Shown here one piece after another: positions 1 to 9,237 of a stretch of DNA of 64,000 nt. The DNA comes from Photobacterium pectinilyticum (GTDB lineage Bacteria; Pseudomonadota; Gammaproteobacteria; Enterobacterales; Vibrionaceae): NCBI RefSeq assembly GCF_024357955.1, contig NZ_JANEYT010000013.1, positions 1 to 64,000 on the forward strand, read 5' to 3'. The notes beneath the pieces were generated by a model. It ran no database searches and was not told the origin of the DNA. It saw only the letters and a program-made list of their open reading frames with translations. Every line of letters begins with the position of its first letter. The first letter of the stretch is position 1. Made by a program: the position numbers and the translations under genes.

Positions 1-56
1 AAAGCTCAAACAGATGCGAGCAGATATCAAGCACTTTATATTGCCAGATAAAAGAA

Positions 57-84
57 AGCACCGAACGTATCCACGTTCAGTGCT
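57..84 (-). terminator. Rho-independent terminator after the vWA-like gene
   Basis: An inverted repeat (GAACGT/ACGTTC extended by AGCAC/GTGCT with one mismatch) is followed on the minus strand by a T-rich run. It lies about 110 bp past the stop codon of the gene ending at 193, so it probably ends the four-gene operon. Confidence 0.75.
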
Positions 85-192
85 CTATATTCCTAGCCGA
101 TATCCATTGAGATATAAGCGCTAGTGCTTAACCGAATGGCATTAACCAGTTATTGGAGGCCTTGTCTTACTATGAAATAACTAGACAGTTTA

Positions 193-1368
193 TCAGAAAC
201 GAATAAAGCTATCTTTAGTCAGCTCAACATCAAATTGAAAGCGTGAATTTGTTTCATCAAGCATTGTTGATGGGTTTAAATCACCAATAAAGCCAGAAGC
301 AACTTTACCATTGTCTTTGATCACAAGGCTATCACCCGCTTCAAAGTGTATATCTGGATGATGCTGAACGATCTCAAGTTTATACTCAATATCCTTGCCG
401 TTTGAATCAAACGTTCCTTTCAAGAGCATACCGTGACCATTCAAGCTCGCGAATGCCTGATTAATTTCACCACGGCTCTGCCCTTTTGGTCGCTCGACAC
501 GAAGGCTGAATAGAGTCTCGATCCCTTGCGAGGTTAACGTCCCCGAGAAACTCTCAGAAATAGAAGGCATATTGTACTCTGGACGATTCATCCCTGGTAA
601 GCCAGCCGCATAACTCTTCAAGTGACCAGCACTTGCCTGCAAGTAACTCTCCCAGAAATCTTCCATGTGAGCATTGCTTACCCCAGTAGAATTAATACCG
701 TGGAAGTAAACTGTAGCATTATTGAAATTAGCATGATGTTTACGTGCTAGTTCAACCGCGGCCTTCTGCGCTGAATCCGTGTCAGTCAGTGATGACAATG
801 GTGTATCTGTTGAATTCTGAACACCATCTGAGTAAACCACAAGACGAATTGGTGTACCATTTAGTCGGATATCATTACTGACTTGGAACAAACTACGTGC
901 CAGATCTTTATTTGGAACGTTGTCAGCAAATGTAGGTGGCACATCATGAGTACTCGCTTTCATCGCTTCAGCCAACCCAGTTTGAACTAGACGAGTAAAG
1001 CGAGGCAAATCATCTCTTACAACCCTGTCAGGCCTAGCTGTTAACAGGCCACCTTCAGGCAAGGCATCTTCATTTGGGTAACACGACGTAAAGACGTGAG
1101 AAACATTCCCTCTTTCAGAAATATAGTAAACACCCACTTCTTCACTTGGAAGGTACGATGGTGGCAATGTTTGTAGAATATCATTTGCCCAATTACGATC
1201 TTGCTTGGCAATTACCGAACTATCAATAACGAGATAAGTTTGTCGTGGTGAGCCATCTTCTAAACAATACTTCGTTACATCGAAACCACCAGTATTGATC
1301 ATATTTGATGCGAACACAGGTGACGTCAATGCCAGCGCCATAGATGCTGCAATCGTTTTCATCTTCAT
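193..1368 (-). CDS. Exported von Willebrand factor A-like protein
   Basis: The 391-residue product begins with a clear signal peptide (about residues 1-20, ending PVFA), so it should act in the periplasm or outside the cell. Near residue 46 there is a hydrophobic strand ending in DSSV, and near residue 174 a second strand, RLVVYSDG. Both are typical of a vWA/Rossmann fold, although the metal-binding DxSxS signature is not intact. The C-terminal third looks beta-rich. It is the last gene of the operon and starts 4 bp after the preceding stop codon. I do not recognise a named family. A binding or scaffolding role with the operon's OmpA-type and membrane proteins is inference. Confidence 0.75.
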   Translation of the reverse strand: MKMKTIAASMALALTSPVFASNMINTGGFDVTKYCLEDGSPRQTYLVIDSSVIAKQDRNWANDILQTLPPSYLPSEEVGVYYISERGNVSHVFTSCYPNEDALPEGGLLTARPDRVVRDDLPRFTRLVQTGLAEAMKASTHDVPPTFADNVPNKDLARSLFQVSNDIRLNGTPIRLVVYSDGVQNSTDTPLSSLTDTDSAQKAAVELARKHHANFNNATVYFHGINSTGVSNAHMEDFWESYLQASAGHLKSYAAGLPGMNRPEYNMPSISESFSGTLTSQGIETLFSLRVERPKGQSRGEINQAFASLNGHGMLLKGTFDSNGKDIEYKLEIVQHHPDIHFEAGDSLVIKDNGKVASGFIGDLNPSTMLDETNSRFQFDVELTKDSFIRF

Positions 1369-1372
1369 ATTG

Positions 1373-2668
1373 TTAAGCTACCATGCCCAATAGTTGTTCT
1401 TTACTAATTTTAATATCGCGTTTGTAATAAGTTTGCAGATCAAGCATTTCAGCACCGATCTTCACGTCTTCCATATTCTTGGCTCTTAACTGCATCACCA
1501 AATTATTATGGTATGTTTGAAGATTACGGTTAATTTCTTTTTGTGCTTGAACCATTACCCCATCAGCATGAGTCGCCAGAATATCTTGCAAGCGCTCAAT
1601 TTTTTGCATCTCATTTCGTTCTGCTTCTTGGGCGTTGGCTAGCTCTTCAATTTGACGTGCATACTTTCGCTCAACCTGCTGCAATTCTTTCTGCATACCT
1701 TTATCAAGGCGATTAAAGTGAGCACGTGCTTGATGGAAGTTTTTCTGGGCTTCTTGATATGATGGTTTTGCATCATTTAGTGCATAAGCACAAAACATAC
1801 TAATAAACCATGGTGCTATCGCGAAAATAATAAATGGGAAAAGAATGGTAAATGCTGATTCTGCAGGTGCACCGGTATCCCAAATAACAGTTTCAGCTAA
1901 CTCACGGGCAATCGCTTGATAACGAACAGCCAAGATTCCAACTGTAATCGAGATAAAAGCTATCCAAGCAAAAAACTGGACACGATAATGCTGGCGCTTT
2001 TCGCGAGGCTCAATATCTGGGCCTAATAATTCAAGCCGTTGCTTAAGAAACTTGCCATGGAAATGGGCTGCGGCAGCTGTAACAGTCGCACTAACAAATG
2101 CCAATGCCAATGCAAATAGAGGAATGTTTAACAAGGTACCCAATGTTTCGTAGTTCATCCAAAATTCAGGTACACTCGGCACTAATAGACCCATAGCGTA
2201 AACTGCAGCGTTTACTTTCTTGGGCGGCTTACCTCCAGCGGCATTGAACATTTTATCGTAAAGTTTTTTGCTTTTTTCCAGCTCATCTTTGGCATCTTGA
2301 TAACCATTTTCTTGGATATAAGCAAGTTCTTTCTTGGAAAGTTCGCCAGCCTTAGTATTACAGACTTGTTGGTGCTCTGTATCCTTGGCAGTTAATGACG
2401 ATTCATCCATATGCTTACGCAAACGAGCCTGCAGCCCATTTAGCTCAGCAACCCAACGGCCCATGTGCTCAATTGGGTCGCGAATAACTGACAGCATCCC
2501 ATTCGTATGATCATTATGATCAGTTACTACTAGACTTGATTGTTCAGCTGAATCCACCTCTTCACGCACCTTGCGCTGAATATCCTGGCTAATATCCTTA
2601 GATAAAATTGCACCTTCAAGAGGTCTCTGGGCCATAAACTTATCAATGTCAGCTTTCATTTCTTGCAT
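1373..2668 (-). CDS. Inner-membrane protein with long C-terminal coiled coil
   Basis: The product has 431 residues. Hydrophobic segments lie near residues 151-170, 179-204, 229-248 and 269-294, so three or four membrane spans are likely. Before them is a charged helical N-terminal region. After them, about residues 300-400 are rich in Glu, Gln, Lys and Arg with heptad-like spacing, a likely coiled coil. There is no signal peptide. It is flanked by two OmpA-type lipoprotein genes upstream and the vWA-like gene downstream, with gaps of 4-20 bp, so co-transcription is likely. It could be the inner-membrane part of an envelope-spanning assembly. No family is recognised and no function is claimed. 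Confidence 0.75.
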   Translation of the reverse strand: MQEMKADIDKFMAQRPLEGAILSKDISQDIQRKVREEVDSAEQSSLVVTDHNDHTNGMLSVIRDPIEHMGRWVAELNGLQARLRKHMDESSLTAKDTEHQQVCNTKAGELSKKELAYIQENGYQDAKDELEKSKKLYDKMFNAAGGKPPKKVNAAVYAMGLLVPSVPEFWMNYETLGTLLNIPLFALALAFVSATVTAAAAHFHGKFLKQRLELLGPDIEPREKRQHYRVQFFAWIAFISITVGILAVRYQAIARELAETVIWDTGAPAESAFTILFPFIIFAIAPWFISMFCAYALNDAKPSYQEAQKNFHQARAHFNRLDKGMQKELQQVERKYARQIEELANAQEAERNEMQKIERLQDILATHADGVMVQAQKEINRNLQTYHNNLVMQLRAKNMEDVKIGAEMLDLQTYYKRDIKISKEQLLGMVA

Positions 2669-2687
2669 AACGTGCTATTTCAACCTT

Positions 2688-3590
2688 TTACTCGCTAATA
2701 TATTGTGTAATATCAAACTTTCTATATATATATGAAGCATAAGGCGCTTTTCTAAATTTACGCCTTACTTGTATTCCGTTCCTTTGTGGAGGAGTAGACA
2801 TCAGTTCTTCTCTGAAACCCATAAGGCTTGGCAGGTGACGCAAATCACTGCTTATATTATATGTTCGACTATATGCCCAAATTTCCATCGAGCGAGCTTG
2901 ACACAACTGACCACCACAATGATAGTTACGGTATAAATGAGTAACGAATGATTCGTCTGCAGTAATTAAAATTTCAACTCGACGATTTTTTGCTTTATTT
3001 TCTCTTGATGAGTTATCAACTAAAGGATAATCAGGTCCACCAGCAATTAAGACAATTGAGTCTGCTGGTACGCCTAATTTATCAAGGTACTTTGCCGCAG
3101 AAATCGCCCTTCTCAATGAGAGATTAATATTGTAGTTCCAATCACCCGAGGCATCAGTATGCCCAGTTACAACTAGCAACTGCTTATCATGCGACTTACT
3201 TCGCTTAAAATAAGTTTCTGCAACCTTATCGAGCTGATCCTTCATTTCGTTGTTTAGCTTATCGCTATTAACTTTAAAACCAGCGCTTGCAGATAAATTA
3301 CGTAAGACGGCAAACCCATCAAGTTGTGATATTTCAGACTGACTATCGCTAGGGTAAAAATGCAGATAACCATCGGCTTTTTCTACTGGAATATATTTTT
3401 CACTAGCATCGACAAATGAGAGCCAACCAAAATCTTTCTCCATCTCAGAAGATGTTTCTTTCACCTGTTCCGTCATCAGTTTTGTCTGTTGGTACTCTGA
3501 TATTGATGCGTCTTCACTTTCTTCTGGTGCACTTGCACACCCAAACATTAGCAATGATGTAAGAGTAAGGAGTAAACATTTAATTTTCAT
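2688..3590 (-). CDS. OmpA-family lipoprotein, copy 2
   Basis: The 300-residue protein has a lipoprotein-type signal ending MFGC-A, with the lipidated Cys at about residue 18. The -3 position is Met rather than the preferred Leu. An OmpA C-terminal peptidoglycan-binding domain covers about residues 100-210, with TGHTDASGDW near residue 142 and the closing NRRVEI near residue 203. It should be anchored in the outer membrane and hold peptidoglycan. A C-terminal tail of about 90 residues contains a Cys pair (YHCGGQLC). It is a paralogue of the gene just upstream and shares the same domain plan. Codon use is AT-rich compared with the genes to the right. Confidence 0.85.
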   Translation of the reverse strand: MKIKCLLLTLTSLLMFGCASAPEESEDASISEYQQTKLMTEQVKETSSEMEKDFGWLSFVDASEKYIPVEKADGYLHFYPSDSQSEISQLDGFAVLRNLSASAGFKVNSDKLNNEMKDQLDKVAETYFKRSKSHDKQLLVVTGHTDASGDWNYNINLSLRRAISAAKYLDKLGVPADSIVLIAGGPDYPLVDNSSRENKAKNRRVEILITADESFVTHLYRNYHCGGQLCQARSMEIWAYSRTYNISSDLRHLPSLMGFREELMSTPPQRNGIQVRRKFRKAPYASYIYRKFDITQYISE

Positions 3591-3641
3591 GCTATCAAAA
3601 ATGCTATTGTTAAGTGTTAAAATTTTGAAATAAAATCAAGA

Positions 3642-4568
3642 CTATGGCATTTTTCGATTTGACGTCGGTAATACCATTTTGCGATACCTTATTTCCTTCT
3701 TTGGTAATTCTCTCGTTTCTTTCAATTCACTACTATCCAAAGCTCTTTTTTCCTGAAGCTCTTTAGGAATATGACGAGCTTCTGTCACAACTCGGCCTTC
3801 TCGAGTATATGCAACCGCCTGAATCGTCCTTGTTTGGCAGCGTTCCGTATAACAAGGAGCTGAACGGTAAAACTCATTTACAAAACTGGTATCTTGAGTA
3901 ATAAAGAACTCAACACGGCGATTTTTTGCCATATTGGCTTTATTGTCATTGGGGGCTATCGGAAAGTCCTCTCCAGCCGCTATTCGCAATATAGAATCAT
4001 TCGGAACACCGGCTTCCATTAAATATCGAGCAGCAGAGTCTGAGCGGCTCCTAGAAAGCTGCTTATTGTAATTCCAGCTTCCTGAAGAGTCAGTGTGGCC
4101 AGTTATGATAATGAATGTTTTACCACCCTCGAATTTACGGTAGTTTTCATAAGCATTTTTTATGCTATCAAGGTGTAATTTTATCTTAGTACTTAATGTT
4201 GCGCTATTGACAGCAAAACCAGATGAGTTGACCGAATTATAAGAAGCGACAAGCCCTTGATAGTCATCTACAGTCCTTTTATTCGTCTCTTGAGAGTCAA
4301 ATATCATGTAAGACCGATTTTCACTCTCTTTAGAAAAGTAACGACCAGGTTCAATTAAATTTAAATGCTGATCGATAATTTCTGTTGTAACAAAGCTTTC
4401 CTCAACAAAAACCATCTCTTCTTTCGTAATATACTCAATGGAATCATTACGATTATTTTCAACTTCAATATCATTGACTTCGTTTTTATATTCTAATGGT
4501 TGTTGTGTAGTCATACAACCAGCAAGAACTGACATAGTTAATGCTGAAAAAATTATTCTTATATTCAT
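3642..4568 (-). CDS. OmpA-family lipoprotein, copy 1
   Basis: The 308-residue product has a textbook lipobox (VLAGC, Cys at residue 18), then a low-complexity acidic region and an OmpA-like domain with GHTDSSGSW near residue 154 and NRRVEFF near residue 215. It is the first gene of the operon and is followed after about 50 bp by its paralogue. The two share the order signal, spacer, OmpA domain and a Cys-containing tail (CYTERC here), which suggests tandem duplication followed by divergence. Expected location: outer-membrane lipoprotein bound to peptidoglycan. The region is clearly AT-rich, which may indicate horizontal acquisition. Confidence 0.85.
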   Translation of the reverse strand: MNIRIIFSALTMSVLAGCMTTQQPLEYKNEVNDIEVENNRNDSIEYITKEEMVFVEESFVTTEIIDQHLNLIEPGRYFSKESENRSYMIFDSQETNKRTVDDYQGLVASYNSVNSSGFAVNSATLSTKIKLHLDSIKNAYENYRKFEGGKTFIIITGHTDSSGSWNYNKQLSRSRSDSAARYLMEAGVPNDSILRIAAGEDFPIAPNDNKANMAKNRRVEFFITQDTSFVNEFYRSAPCYTERCQTRTIQAVAYTREGRVVTEARHIPKELQEKRALDSSELKETRELPKKEIRYRKMVLPTSNRKMP

Positions 4569-5288
4569 ATTTCATTCACGGCGCATGGCTTTTTTTCAAT
4601 GAAAATCAAAGGTGAAAAAGCGCTATATTTAACAGTGCTCTGACATTTGATTATGGTGTATAAAAATAGTCAAAATATCAAACGTCTCCGCCACCTAGAA
4701 TGTAACAGAATGTGTGCAATTGTTTTTCAACGAAAATTTATCGCTTTTATTGATATTAAGCCATAAATGTAAGAAGTGTCTGATTTTTGACTAACGCCCC
4801 CACACTTAAGTGTCAACTTTTCAACCAATTAAGCGCATTATGAATAAAAAGCCATATTAATCAATAAACTATAATCTAACCCATATTTCACATAAAGCTT
4901 TAACCAAACATCGTGACAGCATATTTACGCCACTAACTCATAGTGAATTATTATGAAAATTGAAAATCAAGAGAAATAAACAATATCAATCGTATTTTTC
5001 TGCCAGTAACCTATTAATACTTTTATTTCTGGCGCTGCTTACAGAAAAGTACAAATCGTTCAAATTTGAACCAATGACACACTTTTCATTTATGTCTATC
5101 ACGATTTTTTATTGACTTATTTTAAAAACCACAGGAATGACATGAAAGGCGTGCCACAAGTAGAAATGCATTCGTTGTACATTAATTTTTAGCCATTGTT
5201 ACGTACTTTCCTTTATAGTTATACTGATAATTATTGTATATTTTAAGCCCTATAGTTATTAAGTAACGATAGTTCATCGGTAGTTATA
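4569..5288. other. AT-rich intergenic region, about 720 bp
   Basis: No convincing gene was seen in either strand. The sequence is strongly AT-rich and must contain the minus-strand promoter for the OmpA/vWA operon, but I could not choose one promoter with confidence. Its composition matches the operon rather than the neighbours on the right. Confidence 0.5.
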
Positions 5289-5978
5289 TTAAAGAAAACT
5301 CTTAGCACGATTGATAGCATTAATAACTTCGACCCTGTCCAAGTCCGTGCGTTCGGTATCCAATAGCTGCTGCCAAGTATCAATCGCTTTTTGATAACGG
5401 GCATTAAGAAAATAATCAGAAGCCAACAGCATCAACGCTGGTATATTATTTTCATCCAACTCTAAAGCCCGATCAAGCCATGCCTTACTTTGTGTGGTGA
5501 AATACTGCTTCTCTTGGTAATAACTGGCCGTAGCCATTGCCGAATAGATATTAGATTGGGGCTCAGGTGCCAGCCGTAATGCATAAAGAAATGCTGTGCC
5601 TGCGCTCTCAAACTCACTGCTGTACATATAGGCATTTCCTAGCGCATACCACAACTCGCCATTCTGGGTATCTTCTCGAAGCTTGTCTTGTATTTCTTCA
5701 ATACGCTTTTGATTTAGCTCTGCCGCCCCCATCAGCATTTCTGCTGGGAGCGATTGCTCTTCGGATAACGTTGAAGAGGCCTGTAGCTGCTTGATAGCAT
5801 TGCTTGGCTCATGGCCTAAAAAGGCGTAAGTCGTCACTGAGATCACTGATAACACACCAATAACCATCAAGGAAACAGGCGTTACTTTGCGGTTGTATCG
5901 AAACGAATGACCAATAACCAATGCGGATGCCATCACTAACAACAGCAGGAAAAACAGTCCCTGATAACTAAGCATCAC
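5289..5978 (-). CDS. Membrane-anchored TPR protein, NrfG/CcmI-like
   Basis: The 229-residue protein has two N-terminal hydrophobic segments (about residues 5-25 and 35-55), then tetratricopeptide-like helices from about residue 95 (ELWYALGNAYMYSSEFESAG and repeats with the A/L/Y/A pattern). This plan, a membrane anchor plus periplasmic TPRs, is that of NrfG and the C-terminal part of CcmI/CycH, which present apocytochromes to haem lyase. No nrfE, nrfF or ccm gene lies next to it, so a cytochrome c role is only one possibility. It could be a general protein-protein scaffold. Confidence 0.7.
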   Translation of the reverse strand: MMLSYQGLFFLLLLVMASALVIGHSFRYNRKVTPVSLMVIGVLSVISVTTYAFLGHEPSNAIKQLQASSTLSEEQSLPAEMLMGAAELNQKRIEEIQDKLREDTQNGELWYALGNAYMYSSEFESAGTAFLYALRLAPEPQSNIYSAMATASYYQEKQYFTTQSKAWLDRALELDENNIPALMLLASDYFLNARYQKAIDTWQQLLDTERTDLDRVEVINAINRAKSFL

Positions 5979-6139
5979 CGAAAATCCATATAGCGTAATT
6001 AAGATACCAGTCTACCAGAGCCACGCTGTAGAGCCTGAAAAGAATGTAGGATATTTAGCCTAGATCAAGCCAAAAAAAAGCAGCGCTACTGCACTGCCCC
6101 ATTAATTGCCGTTGGTGATAAGGTAAATATCCCCAGAGC

Positions 6140-6448
6140 TTACAGCTCAAAACCACCAAATGCGTCGTTTTCTACCTGACGCTCGACGAAAGCAACCAAG
6201 TCATCGTGACCACCGATGTATTGACCAGCCAAAATGATTTGCGGAACAGTGCGCACAACATTGCCCGTTTGCTGCTCGATAAAATCAACCATCATGGTTT
6301 TGGCAAGATCTGTTCCCAATACCAATGTTGTATATTCGGTGCCACGTTCATCCAAAATCGCTTTGGCTTTAACACAAAACGGGCAGTTAGGCTGGGTGAT
6401 CACAAGGTTCTGGTAGCTCGCAAGTTGCTCCATCGTCATATCAGACAT
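6140..6448 (-). CDS. Glutaredoxin, GrxA-like
   Basis: The product has 102 residues, normal for a small dithiol glutaredoxin. The active site CPFC is at residues 22-25, a TVP cis-proline segment is near residues 67-69, and the glutathione-binding GG-D motif (IGGHDDL) follows. It should reduce disulfides or glutathionylated proteins in the cytosol, using glutathione and NADPH. It stands alone between a TPR gene and the radical SAM gene. Confidence 0.88.
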   Translation of the reverse strand: MSDMTMEQLASYQNLVITQPNCPFCVKAKAILDERGTEYTTLVLGTDLAKTMMVDFIEQQTGNVVRTVPQIILAGQYIGGHDDLVAFVERQVENDAFGGFEL

Positions 6449-6548
6449 GTTTACTTTCTCATTCGGGTGTTTGTCATTAGGTCTGTAAGATATCGGATTG
6501 CTTATACTGCTGACAAGTCCAGACCATCTGTTATACGAAGATCAATCA

Positions 6549-7634
6549 TTATCCGCTGGCAATTTGCACAGGGATCCGACGTCGTCCAAATGCTTTCTCA
6601 ATCGGCTTAAAGCGCCCGGCTAACTGATAGCCACAGTAATGGCACTGTCCCTGACTGGTCAGGTGGCAATCCCCCAATTGATACCAGTTACGAGAAAGTA
6701 CATTCTTGCCACAACCAGGACAATAGGTACTGTCACCCGCTTGGTCGAAAATATTCCCCACATAGGCATAATGCAAGCCATTTGCCACAGCGATCTCCCG
6801 TGCTCTTTTCACCGTTTCAGGCGGCGTACGCTCTTTATCCAGCATCTTGAAATCCGGATGAAAGGCACTGAAATGGATCGGAATATCTGGACCTAGGTTG
6901 TCGTACACCCAGCGGGTCAAGGCATCTATTTCTTGTGGGCTGTCATTTTCATCAGGGATCAACAAGGTAGTAATTTCAAACCACACATCGGTTTCATGTC
7001 GCAGATACAGCAAAGTATCGAGTACAGGCGCAAGATGACCGCTACATATTTTATGGTAGAAACGCTCAGTAAACGCTTTCAAGTCAATATTGGCTGCGTC
7101 CATATGGCGATAAAAATCAACCCGTGGTTTATCGCAGATATACCCCGCACTCACCGCAACGCTATGGATACCTAATTCCCGGCATGCCTGCGCGGCGTCC
7201 ACGGCGTACTCCATGAAAATCACCGGATCGTTATAGGTAAAGGCAATGCTGTCACAGCCATAACGCTGCGCGGCCAATGCCAACTGTTCAGGCATCGCCG
7301 ATGAACCTAAGGTGTCTATCTGACGGGATTTACTGATATTCCAGTTTTGGCAGAACTTACAGCCAAGATTACACCCAGCGGTACCAAAGGACAGAACAGA
7401 GCTTCCTGGGTAAAAGTGATTAAGTGGTTTTTTCTCGATGGGGTCGATACAAAAACCACTAGAGCGACCATAACTGGTCAAAACTATTTCACCTTCATGA
7501 GCCTGCCTAACAAAGCAAGCACCTCGCTTACCCTCTCTCAATCGACATTGTCGCGGGCAAAGATCACATACCACCCTACCGTCATCAAGCCGATGCCAAT
7601 ATTTTGTTGGATAAAATTCAGGAGGTTGAGACAT
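6549..7634 (-). CDS. amrS: AmmeMemoRadiSam system radical SAM enzyme
   Basis: The product has about 361 residues. An N-terminal Cys cluster (CDLCPRQC) is followed by the radical SAM motif CNLGCKFC near residues 90-97, in which three Cys bind a [4Fe-4S] cluster for S-adenosylmethionine cleavage. The C-terminus has a zinc-ribbon-like pair (CPGC and CHYC). This architecture is typical of the radical SAM member of the AmmeMemoRadiSam set. The chosen Met (MSQPP) has AGGTG about 7 bases upstream; another Met lies three codons earlier. It is divergent from the amrB/amrA pair, about 78 bp away, and all three family members are present. The reaction and substrate are not established as far as I know. 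Confidence 0.9.
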   Translation of the reverse strand: MSQPPEFYPTKYWHRLDDGRVVCDLCPRQCRLREGKRGACFVRQAHEGEIVLTSYGRSSGFCIDPIEKKPLNHFYPGSSVLSFGTAGCNLGCKFCQNWNISKSRQIDTLGSSAMPEQLALAAQRYGCDSIAFTYNDPVIFMEYAVDAAQACRELGIHSVAVSAGYICDKPRVDFYRHMDAANIDLKAFTERFYHKICSGHLAPVLDTLLYLRHETDVWFEITTLLIPDENDSPQEIDALTRWVYDNLGPDIPIHFSAFHPDFKMLDKERTPPETVKRAREIAVANGLHYAYVGNIFDQAGDSTYCPGCGKNVLSRNWYQLGDCHLTSQGQCHYCGYQLAGRFKPIEKAFGRRRIPVQIASG

Positions 7635-7712
7635 GATAGTCACCTGATTGAGTATTTGTTCCTATACTTAAGGTTAGTCCAGTTTATTAGACTACATATG
7701 AATAGGTGACCT

Positions 7713-8516
7713 ATGAGTACACGTCCACCAGCGGTAGCAGGCAAGTTTTATTCCCATTCTGCTGCAGCCCTGAAAAGCCAAATGGTTGAATGGCTTAGGA
7801 CACCCCATCATACGGCATCCAACCACACCCTCCCAATCCGTGCACTCATTGTGCCGCACGCTGGCTATATGTTTTCAGGCAATGTCGCCGCAGATGCCTA
7901 CCGATATCTAATTCCAGAGGCAAAGCGCATACGCCGTGTGATCCTGATTGGGCCCAGTCACCGCTACTATTTCCAAGGCTGTGCCATCCCTGCTGCGGAT
8001 CATTTTGAAACGCCGTTAGGTAAAATAAAAATTGATACACAATTTGTTGAAAAGCTGAAGGAAATAGATGATATTGAAGTATCGGATCAGGTTCATGCCC
8101 TTGAGCACAGCCTCGAAGTGCAATTACCTTTCCTGCAGTCATGTTTACATGACTTTACCCTGTTACCGCTTTTGACCAGTAATGTACATCCGGCTATTGT
8201 CGCCAAGCTGATCGATTCCCTCTGGCAAGGTGACGACTGCCTGCTTGTTGTTAGTAGTGATCTAAGCCACTTCCACTCATATTCGGAAGCACAGCGCATA
8301 GACCGCCAAACCTGCACCATGATCGATAACTATGAGCCAACAATCGTTCCGGAACAAGCTTGTGGCTCAACAGGTATCAATACATTGCTTTTGTTAGCCA
8401 AACGAAGGGGATACACACTTATACGTAAAGCATTAATAAACTCTGGCGACACCGACGCCGGAGATAAGGAGAGAGTCGTAGGATATGTCAGCTATCTCGT
8501 TTCAGAACCTCAATAA
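7713..8516 (+). CDS. amrB: AmmeMemoRadiSam system protein B (MEMO1 family)
   Basis: The 267-residue protein has the MEMO1 family layout: RPPAVAGKFY at the start, VPHAGYMFSG near residue 48, GPSHRYYF near residue 87, EHSLEVQLPF near residue 130 and SSDLSHFH near residue 182. The conserved His, Asp and Cys residues of this fold resemble those of LigB-type non-haem iron dioxygenases and human MEMO1, a metal-binding protein. An AGGTGACC ribosome binding site precedes the start. Its 3' end overlaps amrA by 32 bp, so the two are translationally coupled. Confidence 0.9.
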   Translation: MSTRPPAVAGKFYSHSAAALKSQMVEWLRTPHHTASNHTLPIRALIVPHAGYMFSGNVAADAYRYLIPEAKRIRRVILIGPSHRYYFQGCAIPAADHFETPLGKIKIDTQFVEKLKEIDDIEVSDQVHALEHSLEVQLPFLQSCLHDFTLLPLLTSNVHPAIVAKLIDSLWQGDDCLLVVSSDLSHFHSYSEAQRIDRQTCTMIDNYEPTIVPEQACGSTGINTLLLLAKRRGYTLIRKALINSGDTDAGDKERVVGYVSYLVSEPQ

Positions 8517-9075
8517 AGGTGAATTAACACAGCTTTTGGATGTGGCTCGCGATGCTATTCGTGACCACTTTTCGGATAATATTCCCCAACCTCCTCGATT
8601 AGATTTATACAGCAAGAAGCTACTCAACCCCGGCGCTTGCTTTGTTACTCTTACTGTCGATGGACAGCTTCAAGGCTGCCTAGGTACAACCATGGCTCAT
8701 TCACCGCTGGTGATGGAAGTTCACAACAAAGCCAGAGCGAGTGCTTACCAAGACCGTCGGTTTATGCCGCTGGTCGAAGAACAACTTGATAATTTGGTCG
8801 TAGAAGTATCTGTACTGACCCAACCGGAAGATCTGGCCATAGACTCAGAACAAGCGCTAATTGATTACTTAGAAAATAACAAAGTCGGCGTGATCCTGTC
8901 TGATCAGCACCAGCAAGCCTTGTTCTTGCCACAAGTATGGGAAAAACTGCCCAAACCCGAAGATTTCATTCGTCAACTGAAGCTCAAGGCTGGTTGGAGC
9001 AGTGTTTACTGGTCACCGTCAATGAAGGTGCAGATTTTCAACGTCAACAGCATTAGCGGTAAATATCATTACTAA
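8485..9075 (+). CDS. amrA: AmmeMemoRadiSam system protein A (AMMECR1 family)
   Basis: The 196-residue product has the AMMECR1 signature: GACFVTLTVDGQLQGCLGT near residues 50-68 and the RR/MPLV segment that follows. An AAGGAG site 13 bases before the ATG lies inside the end of amrB and supports this overlapping start. The conserved Cys in GCLG is kept. It is probably cytosolic. Grouping with MEMO and the radical SAM enzyme is a conserved association, and the joint function is undefined. Confidence 0.9.
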   Translation: MSAISFQNLNKGELTQLLDVARDAIRDHFSDNIPQPPRLDLYSKKLLNPGACFVTLTVDGQLQGCLGTTMAHSPLVMEVHNKARASAYQDRRFMPLVEEQLDNLVVEVSVLTQPEDLAIDSEQALIDYLENNKVGVILSDQHQQALFLPQVWEKLPKPEDFIRQLKLKAGWSSVYWSPSMKVQIFNVNSISGKYHY

Positions 9076-9138
9076 TACCAATCTGGATAAGTCGTTGATC
9101 AAGTATTTGCACTGGAAAAATATTTATGTAGGTTGGTA
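9076..9138. repeat. Internally deleted MITE-like element (63 bp)
   Basis: The two ends, TACCAATCTGGATAAG and TATTTATGTAGGTTGGTA, match the two ends of the 160-bp element at 58086-58245 in reverse orientation. The shared inner segment TTGATCAAGTATTT-CACTGGAAAAA is also kept, but about 97 bp of the middle is missing. It sits one base after the amrA stop codon. No transposase is encoded. Confidence 0.8.
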
Positions 9139-9184
9139 TAAGCTATTGGCTATTTGAGATTTCAACGTCCATGTTAATAACAAA

Positions 9185-9202
9185 CGCCCCTCTTTAGGGG
9201 CG
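9185..9202 (-). terminator. Rho-independent terminator after the DUF3541-like gene
   Basis: A perfect CGCCCCT/AGGGGCG hairpin is followed on the minus strand by TTTGTTATT. It lies about 35 bp after the stop codon at 9238. It may also block transcription arriving from amrA. Confidence 0.8.
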
Positions 9203-9237
9203 CTGTATTTCGAATCCATTGTCTATTCCGCTAGGTA

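Noticed and set aside
6206..6610. Open frame opposite the glutaredoxin gene
   Set aside because: It is antisense to a gene with a clear CPFC active site and spans an intergenic region without start signals.
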